Shown one piece after another: positions 26,042-33,672 of a stretch of DNA of 64,000 nt. The stretch spans positions 62,001-126,000 of the forward strand of contig JANRJO010000016.1 in assembly GCA_033763935.1 (NCBI GenBank), in the 5' to 3' direction. The notes under the pieces are model-generated. The model did no database searches. It was not told where the DNA came from and worked only from the letters and a program-made list of their open reading frames with translations. Position numbers and translations under genes: made by a program. The DNA is from DALYJJ01 sp033763935. GTDB taxonomy: Bacteria > Acidobacteriota > Terriglobia > Bryobacterales > Bryobacteraceae. Numbering within the stretch: position 1 is the first letter of the stretch; each line of letters opens with the position of its first letter.

Positions 26042-26545
26042 GTGGCCACGCAGCCGACCAGCATCACCGCCATCTATCCGGGCTCGTTCGATCCCATCAC
26101 CAATGGGCATCTCGATGTTATTTCCCGGGCCGTCAAGATCTGCGACCGCCTCATCGTGGCCGTTCTTCGGAATGAGCAGAAGCAACCGCTTTTCTCCGTG
26201 GAAGAACGCGCCGAGATGCTCCGCGAAGTAACCCGTGGCTTCGCGAAGGTGGAAGTAGAGTCGTTCGACGGTCTCCTTGTGGATTACGCCGCGCATCGCA
26301 AAGCGCATCTGATCCTGCGCGGCATTCGAGCCATTTCGGACTACGAAGGCGAGCTGCAAATGGCGCTCATGAATCGCCGCCTTCGGCCCGAGATCGAGAC
26401 GGTGTTTCTGATGGCGGGCGAGGCCTACTCGTTCATCAGCTCGCGGCTCGTGAAGGAAGTCATACGGCTGGGCGGCGACATTACCGGAATGGTCCCTCCG
26501 CCGGTGCAGGTGAAGCTCAAAAATCGCATCTTGGGAGTGAAGTAA
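26042..26545 (+). CDS. coaD: Phosphopantetheine adenylyltransferase
   Basis: This 167-residue enzyme transfers AMP to 4'-phosphopantetheine in coenzyme A synthesis. YPGSFDPITNGHLD contains the (T/N)GH nucleotidyltransferase motif (residues 21-24). RAISDYEGELQMALMNR and FISSRLVKEVIRLGGD give the other active-site elements. The GTG start follows GGGAG about 11 bases upstream. Its stop directly abuts the aminotransferase TTG start. Confidence 0.95.
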   Translation: MATQPTSITAIYPGSFDPITNGHLDVISRAVKICDRLIVAVLRNEQKQPLFSVEERAEMLREVTRGFAKVEVESFDGLLVDYAAHRKAHLILRGIRAISDYEGELQMALMNRRLRPEIETVFLMAGEAYSFISSRLVKEVIRLGGDITGMVPPPVQVKLKNRILGVK

Positions 26546-27730
26546 TTGCAGACGATGAGTGATCTGGCCGAGCGTATCGGCCGCATTAGCGTTTCCTCGA
26601 CGATGAAGGTGGCTGCTGACGCCGACCGCCTCCGCCGGGAAGGTGTAGATGTCGTCGACTTCGGCGCCGGCGAGCCTGACTTTCCGACCCCCGATAACAT
26701 CAAGCGCGCCGCCATTGCGGCGATCGAGAAGAACTTTACCAAGTACACCCCCGCGGGCGGCACGCAGGAGCTCAAGGAAGCCATCTGCTGGCGGCATGCC
26801 GGGGACTACGGTACGCAGTACGCCCCCAACGAGTGCATCGTCTCCGTCGGCGGCAAGCACATCATCTTCAACCTGATGCAGGTGCTGGTGGAAAAGGGCG
26901 ACGAGGTCGTCATCCCCGTCCCCTATTGGGTCACCTACAAGGACGTCGTCAATTACGCGGGCGGCACGTGCGTCTTCGTCGATACCAATGAGGCCGAAGG
27001 CTTCACGCTCACGGCCGCGATGATCGAGCCGCATCTCACGGAGCGCACGAAGATGGTGATCATCAACTCGCCGTCCAACCCGAGCGGGGCGGTCCTTGAT
27101 CGCGGGGAGTTCGAGAAGATCTTTCACCTCACTTCGAAGCGCGGCATCTGGTTGATGACCGACGAATGCTACTGCCGTTTCCTTTACGACAGCGACCCGT
27201 ATTCCATCGCATCGCTGCCGGGGGCCAAGGATACGGTCGTAGTGGCAGGGTCGCTGTCGAAGACCTATGCCATGACCGGCTGGCGCATTGGGTTCGGCCT
27301 GGCTCCTGCCTCTGTTGTGTCGGCTATCAACAAGCTGCAGAGTCACTCCACTTCGAACCCGACGTCCATCGCGCAGAAGGCCGCGGTGGAGGCTCTGCGC
27401 GGCCCGCAGGAGTCGGTGGGCGTAATGCTCGCCGAGTATCGCCGCCGCCGGGACTTCGTCGTCGAACGCCTCCGCGCCATCCCCGGCTTCCGCAGCTCCG
27501 AACCGCGCGGGGCTTTCTATGCCTACCCGAACATCTCGGAGGCATTGGCGAAAACCGGCATCCGGTCGCCGATGGAGTTCGCCGAGCGGCTTCTTTCCGA
27601 GGCCCACGTGGCCGTCGTTCCAGGCGAGGCGTTCGGTACGGAAGCGCACTTCCGCTTGTCCTATGCCGCGTCGATGGAAGACCTCGCCAAGGGACTTGAT
27701 CGCATTCACCGCTTCGTCGCGTCCCACTAA
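26546..27730 (+). CDS. Pyridoxal-phosphate aspartate aminotransferase (class I)
   Basis: This 394-residue enzyme transfers amino groups from aspartate or similar amino acids to 2-oxoglutarate. The PLP lysine is K239 in SLSKTYAMTGWRIG, and the substrate-binding NSPSNPSGAV and the C-terminal arginine region (FRLSYAASMEDL) are present. The TTG at 26546 directly follows the coaD stop; an ATG three codons later is an alternative start. An AspB-type class I enzyme is the best guess. It is followed by manA after 2 bases, suggesting one transcript. Confidence 0.9.
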   Translation: MQTMSDLAERIGRISVSSTMKVAADADRLRREGVDVVDFGAGEPDFPTPDNIKRAAIAAIEKNFTKYTPAGGTQELKEAICWRHAGDYGTQYAPNECIVSVGGKHIIFNLMQVLVEKGDEVVIPVPYWVTYKDVVNYAGGTCVFVDTNEAEGFTLTAAMIEPHLTERTKMVIINSPSNPSGAVLDRGEFEKIFHLTSKRGIWLMTDECYCRFLYDSDPYSIASLPGAKDTVVVAGSLSKTYAMTGWRIGFGLAPASVVSAINKLQSHSTSNPTSIAQKAAVEALRGPQESVGVMLAEYRRRRDFVVERLRAIPGFRSSEPRGAFYAYPNISEALAKTGIRSPMEFAERLLSEAHVAVVPGEAFGTEAHFRLSYAASMEDLAKGLDRIHRFVASH

Positions 27731-27732
27731 TC

Positions 27733-28533
27733 ATGGTGCGCAGACTCGAGCCGGCATTCTATGAGAAGGTGTGGGGGGCGCACCGGCTGGCCCCCTGGTT
27801 CGAAGACACAGACAAGAAGATTGGCGAGGTCTGGTTCCACGACCGGGAAGCACTCCCGCTCCTGCTGAAGTTCATTTTCACCACCGAGCGCTTGAGTGTC
27901 CAGGTGCACCCCGACGACGATTACGCCAGACAGCACGAGAATTCGAATGGCAAAACGGAGATGTGGCATATCCTCCGCGCAGACCCGGGAGCAACCATTG
28001 CGCTCGGGTTCAAGGAACCCCTCGCACCGGACCGGCTGCGCGAAGCCTCGCTTTCGGGCGAAATCGAGCACCTGCTGAATTGGGTGCCAGTGCAACCCGG
28101 TGAAACGTATTTCGTCTGTGCCGGCACCGTGCATGCCATTGGCTCCGGAATCGCCCTCGCCGAGATTCAGCAGTACTCCGACGTGACGTATCGGCTGTAC
28201 GATTACGGCCGCCCGCGCGAACTCCACCTCGAGAAAGGCTTCGAAGTCTCCCGCATGAACCCGCATCCGGGAGCCGCCGTCGCGGTCGGCCTGGGGGACG
28301 GTCTCGAGCGGCTCGTCGTCAGCCCGTTCTTTCTGACCGACCGCGTGACAGTCGCCGGCAATGAGCGGCGCGTGGAACGAGGGGCGCTTGGCGCTGACGC
28401 CTGGATCGCCATTGAGGGAAGCGGTCTTATCGAAGGCCAACCGTTTCGCGCCGGCGAAGTGTTCCTCGCGGAGGGCGACGTGACGATCTCCGGCCATGGC
28501 CGGCTGCTGCGTACTGCTGCCCCGGCTGCCTAG
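27733..28533 (+). CDS. manA: Mannose-6-phosphate isomerase, class I type
   Basis: This 266-residue protein is a zinc-dependent phosphomannose isomerase linking fructose-6-phosphate to mannose-6-phosphate. Visible features are the cupin motif SVQVHPDDDYAR (H59), the GKTEMWHI motif with its Glu76, and AGTVHAIGSG. It is shorter than the E. coli enzyme (391 residues), similar to the short bacterial class I enzymes. Mannose nucleotide sugars would be precursors for the two glycosyltransferases at 39-41 kb, but this is only an inference. Confidence 0.9.
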   Translation: MVRRLEPAFYEKVWGAHRLAPWFEDTDKKIGEVWFHDREALPLLLKFIFTTERLSVQVHPDDDYARQHENSNGKTEMWHILRADPGATIALGFKEPLAPDRLREASLSGEIEHLLNWVPVQPGETYFVCAGTVHAIGSGIALAEIQQYSDVTYRLYDYGRPRELHLEKGFEVSRMNPHPGAAVAVGLGDGLERLVVSPFFLTDRVTVAGNERRVERGALGADAWIAIEGSGLIEGQPFRAGEVFLAEGDVTISGHGRLLRTAAPAA

Positions 28534-28540
28534 CCGGGGC
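28519..28540. terminator. Perfect hairpin at two converging gene ends
   Basis: A 9-bp stem, GCCCCGGCT (28519-28527) with AGCCGGGGC (28532-28540) around a GCCT loop, covers the manA stop and the end of the converging gene. The flanks are only weakly T-rich, so it may act as a bidirectional stop or simply protect RNA ends. Confidence 0.4.
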
Positions 28541-29598
28541 TATTGCTTGCCTGCGGCTTTCAAATCGAACAGAAATACGCCGAAGCCTTCGCCGCTTTCC
28601 GCCCCTCGTCGCCCCATCTGAAACGCCATCCACTTGCCATCGTCGCTCACCACGGCGTTGTCCGCGGCAACTCCCTTGTACTCGGTGAAGTACGTAAGCC
28701 GATCCTTTTTCCCGTTCCCGTCGAGAGTCAGCTTCCATAGTTCCACCATTACCCACGGCTTGCCGCGGCTGGGCGCCGACTCGACGATCGTGAACTTCCC
28801 GTCCGGGAAGATGCCCTCCGGCTCGTCGTACCATTCCGGCGCATTCGAGAGGTTCGTCAGTCTCCCGCTCTTCAGATCCAGCCGATAGGCGTCGGTGTTG
28901 GTGGTGCCATCGAGCAGGTACGCCGCCAGCGTCAGCGCGTCCTCGTTGGGGGGAACAAAATCCTGCACTTCGAAGGACCACGTCTTGTGTTCCTTCCAGT
29001 TGCGGCTGTCGATCGCGAGCTTCTTGTTCACAAGCTTGGGCGTGCCGTTCTCGTAGACGATGTCGCCCAGCCAGATCTGGCTCTCGTTCTCCTTGAGCCG
29101 CTCCGGATGCTGCTGCCACCGATGCGTCCAGGCGATCCGCAGGTTCTTCCGTGACACCGCCGGTCCTTCGCTGCACATCTCCCCTAGTTGGACCGGCTTC
29201 TTCGCGAGGCTCTTGTCGAGCACCGAGAGCCAGCTCTTCCGCCGCGCCTCTTCGCGCGCGTCAGCATCCGTGCGGTCAAAGGTCTTCGTTGGACCGGAGA
29301 GCAGGATATCGCCGTTCGAGAGGTAGAACGCTCGCGTGAAGCCGTGATGACGAAAATGGGCCGTCACGGGCTTGATGGCGCCGGACGCGAGTTCCATCTC
29401 ATACACGTCGCCCAGCACGGCGCCAAGGAAGAGAATTCGCTTCCCGTCATGCGAAAACTGCGGACGCTCGCCAAACCAGGTCAGCCGCTTGATGTGGGGC
29501 GGAAGATGGTCGCCCGGGTTCCCCTCGCGGAACTCCGCCTGGGGGAAAGGTTGCTGCGCGTTGAGCGCGAGTGCGATCAGTGAAACGATGGTTCTCAC
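28540..29598 (-). CDS. Secreted WD40/TolB-like beta-propeller protein
   Basis: From the GTG at 29598 the protein is 352 residues with a short signal (VSLIALALNAQQ). The rest is a six-bladed-type TolB/PD40 propeller: FSHDGKRILFL, the FPDGKFTIVES and VSDDGKWMAFQM strands are typical. Such domains bind other envelope proteins. The GTG begins 4 bases after the stop of the small zinc-ribbon gene, so they are probably coupled; a start further upstream was not used. Confidence 0.7.
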   Translation of the reverse strand: MRTIVSLIALALNAQQPFPQAEFREGNPGDHLPPHIKRLTWFGERPQFSHDGKRILFLGAVLGDVYEMELASGAIKPVTAHFRHHGFTRAFYLSNGDILLSGPTKTFDRTDADAREEARRKSWLSVLDKSLAKKPVQLGEMCSEGPAVSRKNLRIAWTHRWQQHPERLKENESQIWLGDIVYENGTPKLVNKKLAIDSRNWKEHKTWSFEVQDFVPPNEDALTLAAYLLDGTTNTDAYRLDLKSGRLTNLSNAPEWYDEPEGIFPDGKFTIVESAPSRGKPWVMVELWKLTLDGNGKKDRLTYFTEYKGVAADNAVVSDDGKWMAFQMGRRGAESGEGFGVFLFDLKAAGKQ

Positions 29599-29602
29599 GC
29601 CA

Positions 29603-29764
29603 CTATCCAATCCCAAGTTCGTCCGCCAATTCAAGTGGCGTACCACACACCCGGCAGATCACGGCCAGGCAATCGCCGCAGACCAGCGGGTCCCTCACAG
29701 GCTTCGCGCAGCGGCTGCAGTAATATGTGCTTGCCTCGTCTTTGGGGTCGTCTTCCGGAGTCAT
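29603..29764 (-). CDS. Small zinc-ribbon-like protein
   Basis: This 53-residue ORF carries three CxxC-type cysteine pairs: Y-C-S-R-C (16, 19), C-G-D-C (29, 32) and C-R-V-C (37, 40), between a charged N-terminus (MTPEDDPKDEAST) and an acidic tail. The spacing is that of a small zinc ribbon or rubredoxin-like fold. The stop falls 4 bases before the GTG of the propeller gene. It is too short to be found by usual length cut-offs; the codon bias and motif regularity support it. Confidence 0.65.
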   Translation of the reverse strand: MTPEDDPKDEASTYYCSRCAKPVRDPLVCGDCLAVICRVCGTPLELADELGIG

Positions 29765-29798
29765 CTTGATAAACTAAGAATAGTTGGCGAGCGTGCGG

Positions 29799-31037
29799 AT
29801 GTCTCCCCGTCTGGCGACCACAATTCTTGCAGTTTGGGGGCTCTCCCTGGCGGGTTGCGGCGAAGAATCCACCACCGCGGCCGCCGCCGGAGAGGCTTAC
29901 GTCGGTCCCATTCAACTGGAGCTGAGAGAGGAGCTGACTCCGAAGTCCCCCGTCTCCGCGGTAGCCAAACACGGCGAGCGCGTTTCCCTGGTCCAGCGCC
30001 GCCGCCGCTTTGCCCGTGTCCGCACCGAGGACGGCCGGGAGGGCTGGGTGGACTCCCGCAATCTCATGCGTCCCGAACAAATGGCGGAGTTGCGCGGGCT
30101 CTGGGACCGGGCCGCTAAGCTGCCTTCCATGGGCGCCGCCACCGTATGGGACCAACTCAACGTTCATACGGCGCCGAACCGCTACGCGCCCACCTTTGCC
30201 CGCATCCCTGAAAAGGGCAAAGTGGACGTGATCTGGGCCACGCTCGCCCCGCGCGTCCCATACGAGGATCCCGGCATCGACCCGGCGCCGCGCCCGTCTC
30301 CGGTCTCGAAGCGTGTCAAGAAGAAGAAAGAGCCCAAGGTTCCTCCACCGCCCATGCCTGCGGCGCCGTCGCTTCCGTCCGACTGGCAGGATCTCTCGCG
30401 GACGGTGCTGCCCGAAGGCATGGAGCCGACGCCTAAGCCGGCGCCCTCTCCGGTGGCGATGGACGAGTGGAGCCTGGTGCGCCTCGCTGACGGTAAGGCC
30501 GGGTGGGCGCTCTCGCGTCCCCTGCAACTCGCCGTTCCCGATGAAGTCGCGCAGTATGCCGAGGGCAAGCGCATCACCTCGTACTTCTCGCTGGGCGCCG
30601 TGAACGATGAGGGCGTAGAGAAGCACCACTACCTGTGGACGACGATGGGCTCTCGAAATGAGAAGCACCACTTCGACAGCTTCCGGGTGTTCATCTATAA
30701 CGCCCGGCGCAACCGGTACGAGACGTCGTACATCGAACGCGGGGTGAAGGGTTACTTTCCGGTGCTGGTGAAGAACGGCGCCACGCCGACCTTCTCCCTG
30801 CTCCTCGAGGATGCCCAAGGACAGGTTACCCGCAGAACGTACCAGTTCCAAGGCTACCGGGTGCAGATGATCGATAAGGTCGCGGACCGCGTCCCGGACC
30901 CCGTTCCCTCCGGCACCCAGCTCGCTTCGAGCGTCCTCCCCGACGAGGCGGCCGATGTTCCCTCGCCGCCCAGGGGCTTCTTCGAGAAGATCGGCGACCG
31001 CGCCGCCGCCTGGAAGAAGCGCATCCTGGGACGGTAA
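29799..31037 (+). CDS. SH3-like domain lipoprotein
   Basis: This 412-residue protein begins with a signal peptide and lipobox LSLAGC, so it is a lipoprotein at the cell surface or in the outer membrane. The first 130 residues contain SH3-type repeats (GERVSLVQRRRRFARVRTEDGREGWVDSR, broken here for length) that usually bind peptidoglycan. A proline-rich linker with lysines (VKKKKEPKVPPPP) follows, then a second SH3-like segment (WSLVRLADGKAGWALSR) and a beta-rich domain. The start at 29799 was chosen over an in-frame TTG at 29784 because it gives a better signal. Divergent from the zinc-ribbon gene with 34 bases between. Confidence 0.78.
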   Translation: MSPRLATTILAVWGLSLAGCGEESTTAAAAGEAYVGPIQLELREELTPKSPVSAVAKHGERVSLVQRRRRFARVRTEDGREGWVDSRNLMRPEQMAELRGLWDRAAKLPSMGAATVWDQLNVHTAPNRYAPTFARIPEKGKVDVIWATLAPRVPYEDPGIDPAPRPSPVSKRVKKKKEPKVPPPPMPAAPSLPSDWQDLSRTVLPEGMEPTPKPAPSPVAMDEWSLVRLADGKAGWALSRPLQLAVPDEVAQYAEGKRITSYFSLGAVNDEGVEKHHYLWTTMGSRNEKHHFDSFRVFIYNARRNRYETSYIERGVKGYFPVLVKNGATPTFSLLLEDAQGQVTRRTYQFQGYRVQMIDKVADRVPDPVPSGTQLASSVLPDEAADVPSPPRGFFEKIGDRAAAWKKRILGR

Positions 31038-31061
31038 CTGCCGACCGCCGCCAAAGCGAAA

Positions 31062-31089
31062 GGGGCGGAACCCTTGCGGGCCCCGCCCC
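31062..31089 (-). terminator. GNRA-loop terminator hairpin after the small secreted gene
   Basis: On the minus strand a 12-bp stem, GGGGCGGGGCCC paired with GGGTTCCGCCCC (two G-T pairs), encloses a GCAA tetraloop and is followed by TTTCGCTTT. It lies 31 bases after the end of the 31120-31533 gene and can also end the plus-strand lipoprotein gene. Confidence 0.7.
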
Positions 31090-31119
31090 AGCGTCTTCCC
31101 TCCGAGCAGGGACGACGTC

Positions 31120-31533
31120 TCACTCCGCCGCGATGAGAGGAATCACTGCCACCTGCAGCGGTGCGCTGTGGGTTCGCTTGGCGCGTTCGCCGGAGAACAA
31201 CAGGCGGTTCGGCACCCCGCCCGCGACGCCCACCTGCGACAGAACCTTCCGGCTGCCGTCGAACACGTAGAACTTGAGGCACGCGCAGCTCTCGCGCTCC
31301 TCGGCCGCGCTCTGCATCACAAATGACACCGCCTTCGGCTGAGACGTGTTCTGGATGGTGATCTTTGTCCCGGCCTCATGCGTGATGAGGACCTTGTAGT
31401 CGCCGGCGGGCAACTCTCTCCCGTCCACTTCAAAAGCGAAGGGGATCGAGGCCTTCACGGCGGCGGCCTGCAGAACGCTGGTCCCGGCAATCAGGCCCAG
31501 CGAAACGGTCAACAGTGTGGCGATGCGCTTCAT
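31120..31533 (-). CDS. Small secreted protein, paralogue A
   Basis: This 137-residue protein has a signal peptide (KRIATLLTVSLGLIAGTSVLQA) and one compact domain. Its core blocks, IPFAFEVDGRELPAGDYKVLI, CLKFYVFDGSRKVLSQVG, and a C-terminal VAVIPLIAAE, match the next gene closely. The ATG at 31533 is preceded by AGGAG about 10 bases upstream; an upstream extension of 38 codons lacks such a signal. Function unknown. Confidence 0.8.
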   Translation of the reverse strand: MKRIATLLTVSLGLIAGTSVLQAAAVKASIPFAFEVDGRELPAGDYKVLITHEAGTKITIQNTSQPKAVSFVMQSAAEERESCACLKFYVFDGSRKVLSQVGVAGGVPNRLLFSGERAKRTHSAPLQVAVIPLIAAE

Positions 31534-31692
31534 GTTCTTCTTCTCCTCGTTTCTCGCTTGCTCGCGGACGGGGAGGAGAGAAGCACGACGGTGGCCCACC
31601 GCTAAGCGTCTGAAAAACCGTGTGGGCATCGCAGCCGATAGAACCAATCGGATAACGGCATGAACCGGAAGTGAACCGGCGCCACAAACAGA

Positions 31693-31720
31693 AAGGGCGG
31701 ACCCTCGCGGGCCCGCCCTT
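31693..31720 (-). terminator. GNRA-loop terminator hairpin, second copy
   Basis: On the minus strand, AAGGGCGGGCCC pairs with GGGTCCGCCCTT (one G-T pair) around a GCGA tetraloop, followed by TCTGTTT. It lies 25 bases after the end of the 31746-32159 gene and is nearly a copy of the hairpin at 31062-31089. Confidence 0.7.
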
Positions 31721-31745
31721 CTGCCTCCTCCGACTTTCGTTCTCG

Positions 31746-32159
31746 TTACTCAGCCGCCACCAGCGGAAGCATCGCCACCTGCGGCGGAGCGTCCTTGCTC
31801 TTACGCTTCGCGCTCTCCGCGGAAACCAGCACGCGCCCCACGGCGCCCTTCATGTTGACCTCAGCCAGAACTTTGCGGTTGCCGGCGAAGGTGTAGAACT
31901 TCAGGCAGGTGCAGTTTTCACGCTCCTGCGGCAGCGTCTGCATAATGAAGTTCGACGTGCGCGTCTCCGGCGTCCAGAAGGCGATGGCCGGAATGCGGCC
32001 CTTGTTGATCTGGAAGACATAGTCGCCGGCCGGCATCTGCCGCCCATCCACCTCGAACGCGAACGGAATGTTCGCCTTCACCTGCGTGTCGGCTTTCGCC
32101 AGGCTGGTGCTGAAAAAGAGACCCAAAGTGGCAGTCAACAGTACTGCGGTTCGCTTCAT
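31746..32159 (-). CDS. Small secreted protein, paralogue B
   Basis: This 137-residue protein is the tandem paralogue of the gene at 31120-31533. It has a signal peptide (KRTAVLLTATLGLFFSTSLAKA), then ANIPFAFEVDGRQMPAGDYV and CLKFYTFAGNRKVLAEVN, and ends VAMLPLVAAE. The ATG at 32159 was preferred over an upstream frame extension of 7 codons. Length and spacing of blocks equal those of paralogue A. Confidence 0.82.
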   Translation of the reverse strand: MKRTAVLLTATLGLFFSTSLAKADTQVKANIPFAFEVDGRQMPAGDYVFQINKGRIPAIAFWTPETRTSNFIMQTLPQERENCTCLKFYTFAGNRKVLAEVNMKGAVGRVLVSAESAKRKSKDAPPQVAMLPLVAAE

Positions 32160-32224
32160 TTCGTTGTTTTCCCCTCTCACTGAAGCAACGCGCGGGCACG
32201 GGGAAAATTGGTTCAGCGGATACG

Positions 32225-33388
32225 TTAGTTGGGCAGGAACCGCCGGATCCGCTCCACCGCCTCCATCAGGTTCTCAAGCGAATTCGCATAGCTGAAACGC
32301 AGGTATCCCTCGCCATACGCGCCGAAGGCGGTGCCGCTCAGCGCGGCCACTCCCGCCTGGTCAAGCAACGCATCGGCCAGCGCCTTGGACTTCCAACCCG
32401 TACCCTCGATGTTGGGAAACGCATAGAACGCGCCCTCGGGGATGGGGCAGCGGAAGCCGGGGATCGTGTTCAGCCCCGCGCAGAAGGCATCGCGCCGGCG
32501 GCGGAACTCCGACACCATGTGCGTGACGTCGTCCTGCGGCCCCGCAATCGCCGCAATGCCCGCGCGCTGGGTGAAACTGGCGGTGCACGAATTCGAGTTC
32601 ACCATCAGCTTGTTCACCGCGTCCACCAGCCACGCCGGCATCACGCCGTAGCCCATGCGCCAGCCGGTCATTGCGTAGGTCTTCGAGAAGCCGTCCAGGA
32701 TGATGGTTCTCTCGAGCATCCCGGGCAGCGAGGCGATGGAAAACGGCGCGGTCTCTCCGTAGTAGATGCGCGAGTAAATCTCATCGGAGAGCACGATCAG
32801 GTCTCGATCGCGAACCATTTCGGCAATGGCGCGTATATCGTCCGGTGGAATGACGCCGCCCGTCGGATTCTGCGGCGAATTCAACACCAGCATCTTCGTG
32901 CGATCGGTCAGCTTGTCGCGCAGCAGGTCGAGATCGAAGGAGAACCCCCGCGATTCCACCAATGGCATCGGCACCGGCTTCGCGCCCAGGAAGTTGATCA
33001 TGCTTTCGTAGATCGGGAATCCCGGGTTCGGGTAAATGACTTCGTCCCCCGCCTCGAGCAGCGCGAGCATCGGGAAGAAGATGATCGGTTTGCCTCCGGG
33101 GACGACGCACACGTGCTCCGGCCCCACCTTGAGGCCGCGCGTGCGGCAGATGTAGGAGGCAATGGCCTCGCGCAACTCCGGCTGCCCCTGCGTCGGCCCG
33201 TAATGAGTCCAGCCGCCGTCCAAGGCCGCCTTCGCCGCGTCAATGACGTGCCGCGGAGTCTCGAAATCGGGCTCTCCAATCTCCAGGTGGACGATGTTAC
33301 GTCCCTGGGCCTCGAGCGCGCGCGCGCGCACCAGGACTTCGAAGGCCGTCTCGGTTCCGATCCGGCCCATCCGTTCTGCCAGTTTCAT
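32225..33388 (-). CDS. PLP-dependent class I/II aminotransferase
   Basis: This 387-residue enzyme is another aspartate/aromatic-type aminotransferase. The PLP lysine is K236 in GFSKTYAMTGWRMGYG, and NSPQNPTGGVIPP gives the substrate-binding loop; the C-terminal FSYANSLENL supplies the substrate Arg region. It resembles the enzyme at 26.5-27.7 kb but not closely. The substrate cannot be inferred. Its first codon lies 54 bases from the converging... upstream OB-fold gene on the same strand. Confidence 0.9.
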   Translation of the reverse strand: MKLAERMGRIGTETAFEVLVRARALEAQGRNIVHLEIGEPDFETPRHVIDAAKAALDGGWTHYGPTQGQPELREAIASYICRTRGLKVGPEHVCVVPGGKPIIFFPMLALLEAGDEVIYPNPGFPIYESMINFLGAKPVPMPLVESRGFSFDLDLLRDKLTDRTKMLVLNSPQNPTGGVIPPDDIRAIAEMVRDRDLIVLSDEIYSRIYYGETAPFSIASLPGMLERTIILDGFSKTYAMTGWRMGYGVMPAWLVDAVNKLMVNSNSCTASFTQRAGIAAIAGPQDDVTHMVSEFRRRRDAFCAGLNTIPGFRCPIPEGAFYAFPNIEGTGWKSKALADALLDQAGVAALSGTAFGAYGEGYLRFSYANSLENLMEAVERIRRFLPN

Positions 33389-33441
33389 GGTTGTTCAGGC
33401 TCCCACCGGCGCCGCATTCCCGCCCGGTAAGGCCGGCGCGG

Positions 33442-33672
33442 CTACCGTTTTCGAAAACAGGGGACGCAGTCGCGGAACTCAACGAACTCCACCGCGTCGT
33501 CGATGGCCACACGTTCGCCGGCGATGCGCGCCGTCACACGGCGTCCACCCTCGAGCGAAACGATCGCAATCTGGTAGGGTACCTCATTCAGAAAGGCTTC
33601 CGGCGGCGACCACACCACCGTCTCCGTGTACACGGTTCCGTTTCCCAGCGGCTCTCTTTCTACGGTACTCAT
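33442..33672 (-). CDS. OB-fold protein (DUF35-like C-terminal domain only)
   Basis: This 76-residue protein is a short OB-fold of the kind found after a zinc ribbon in DUF35 proteins (VVWSPPEAFLNEVPYQIAIV, VTARIAGERVAIDDAVEFV). It has no rubredoxin-like N-terminus, although a single CVPC pair closes the C-terminus. The ATG at 33672 overlaps the thiolase stop as ATGA. DUF35 proteins are thiolase partners, so the operon context makes sense; the missing zinc domain is odd. Confidence 0.7.
   Translation of the reverse strand: MSTVEREPLGNGTVYTETVVWSPPEAFLNEVPYQIAIVSLEGGRRVTARIAGERVAIDDAVEFVEFRDCVPCFRKR

Noticed and set aside
25862..27727. 621-codon minus-strand open frame over coaD and the aminotransferase
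   Set aside because: The two plus-strand enzymes have full motifs; the antisense frame has none.
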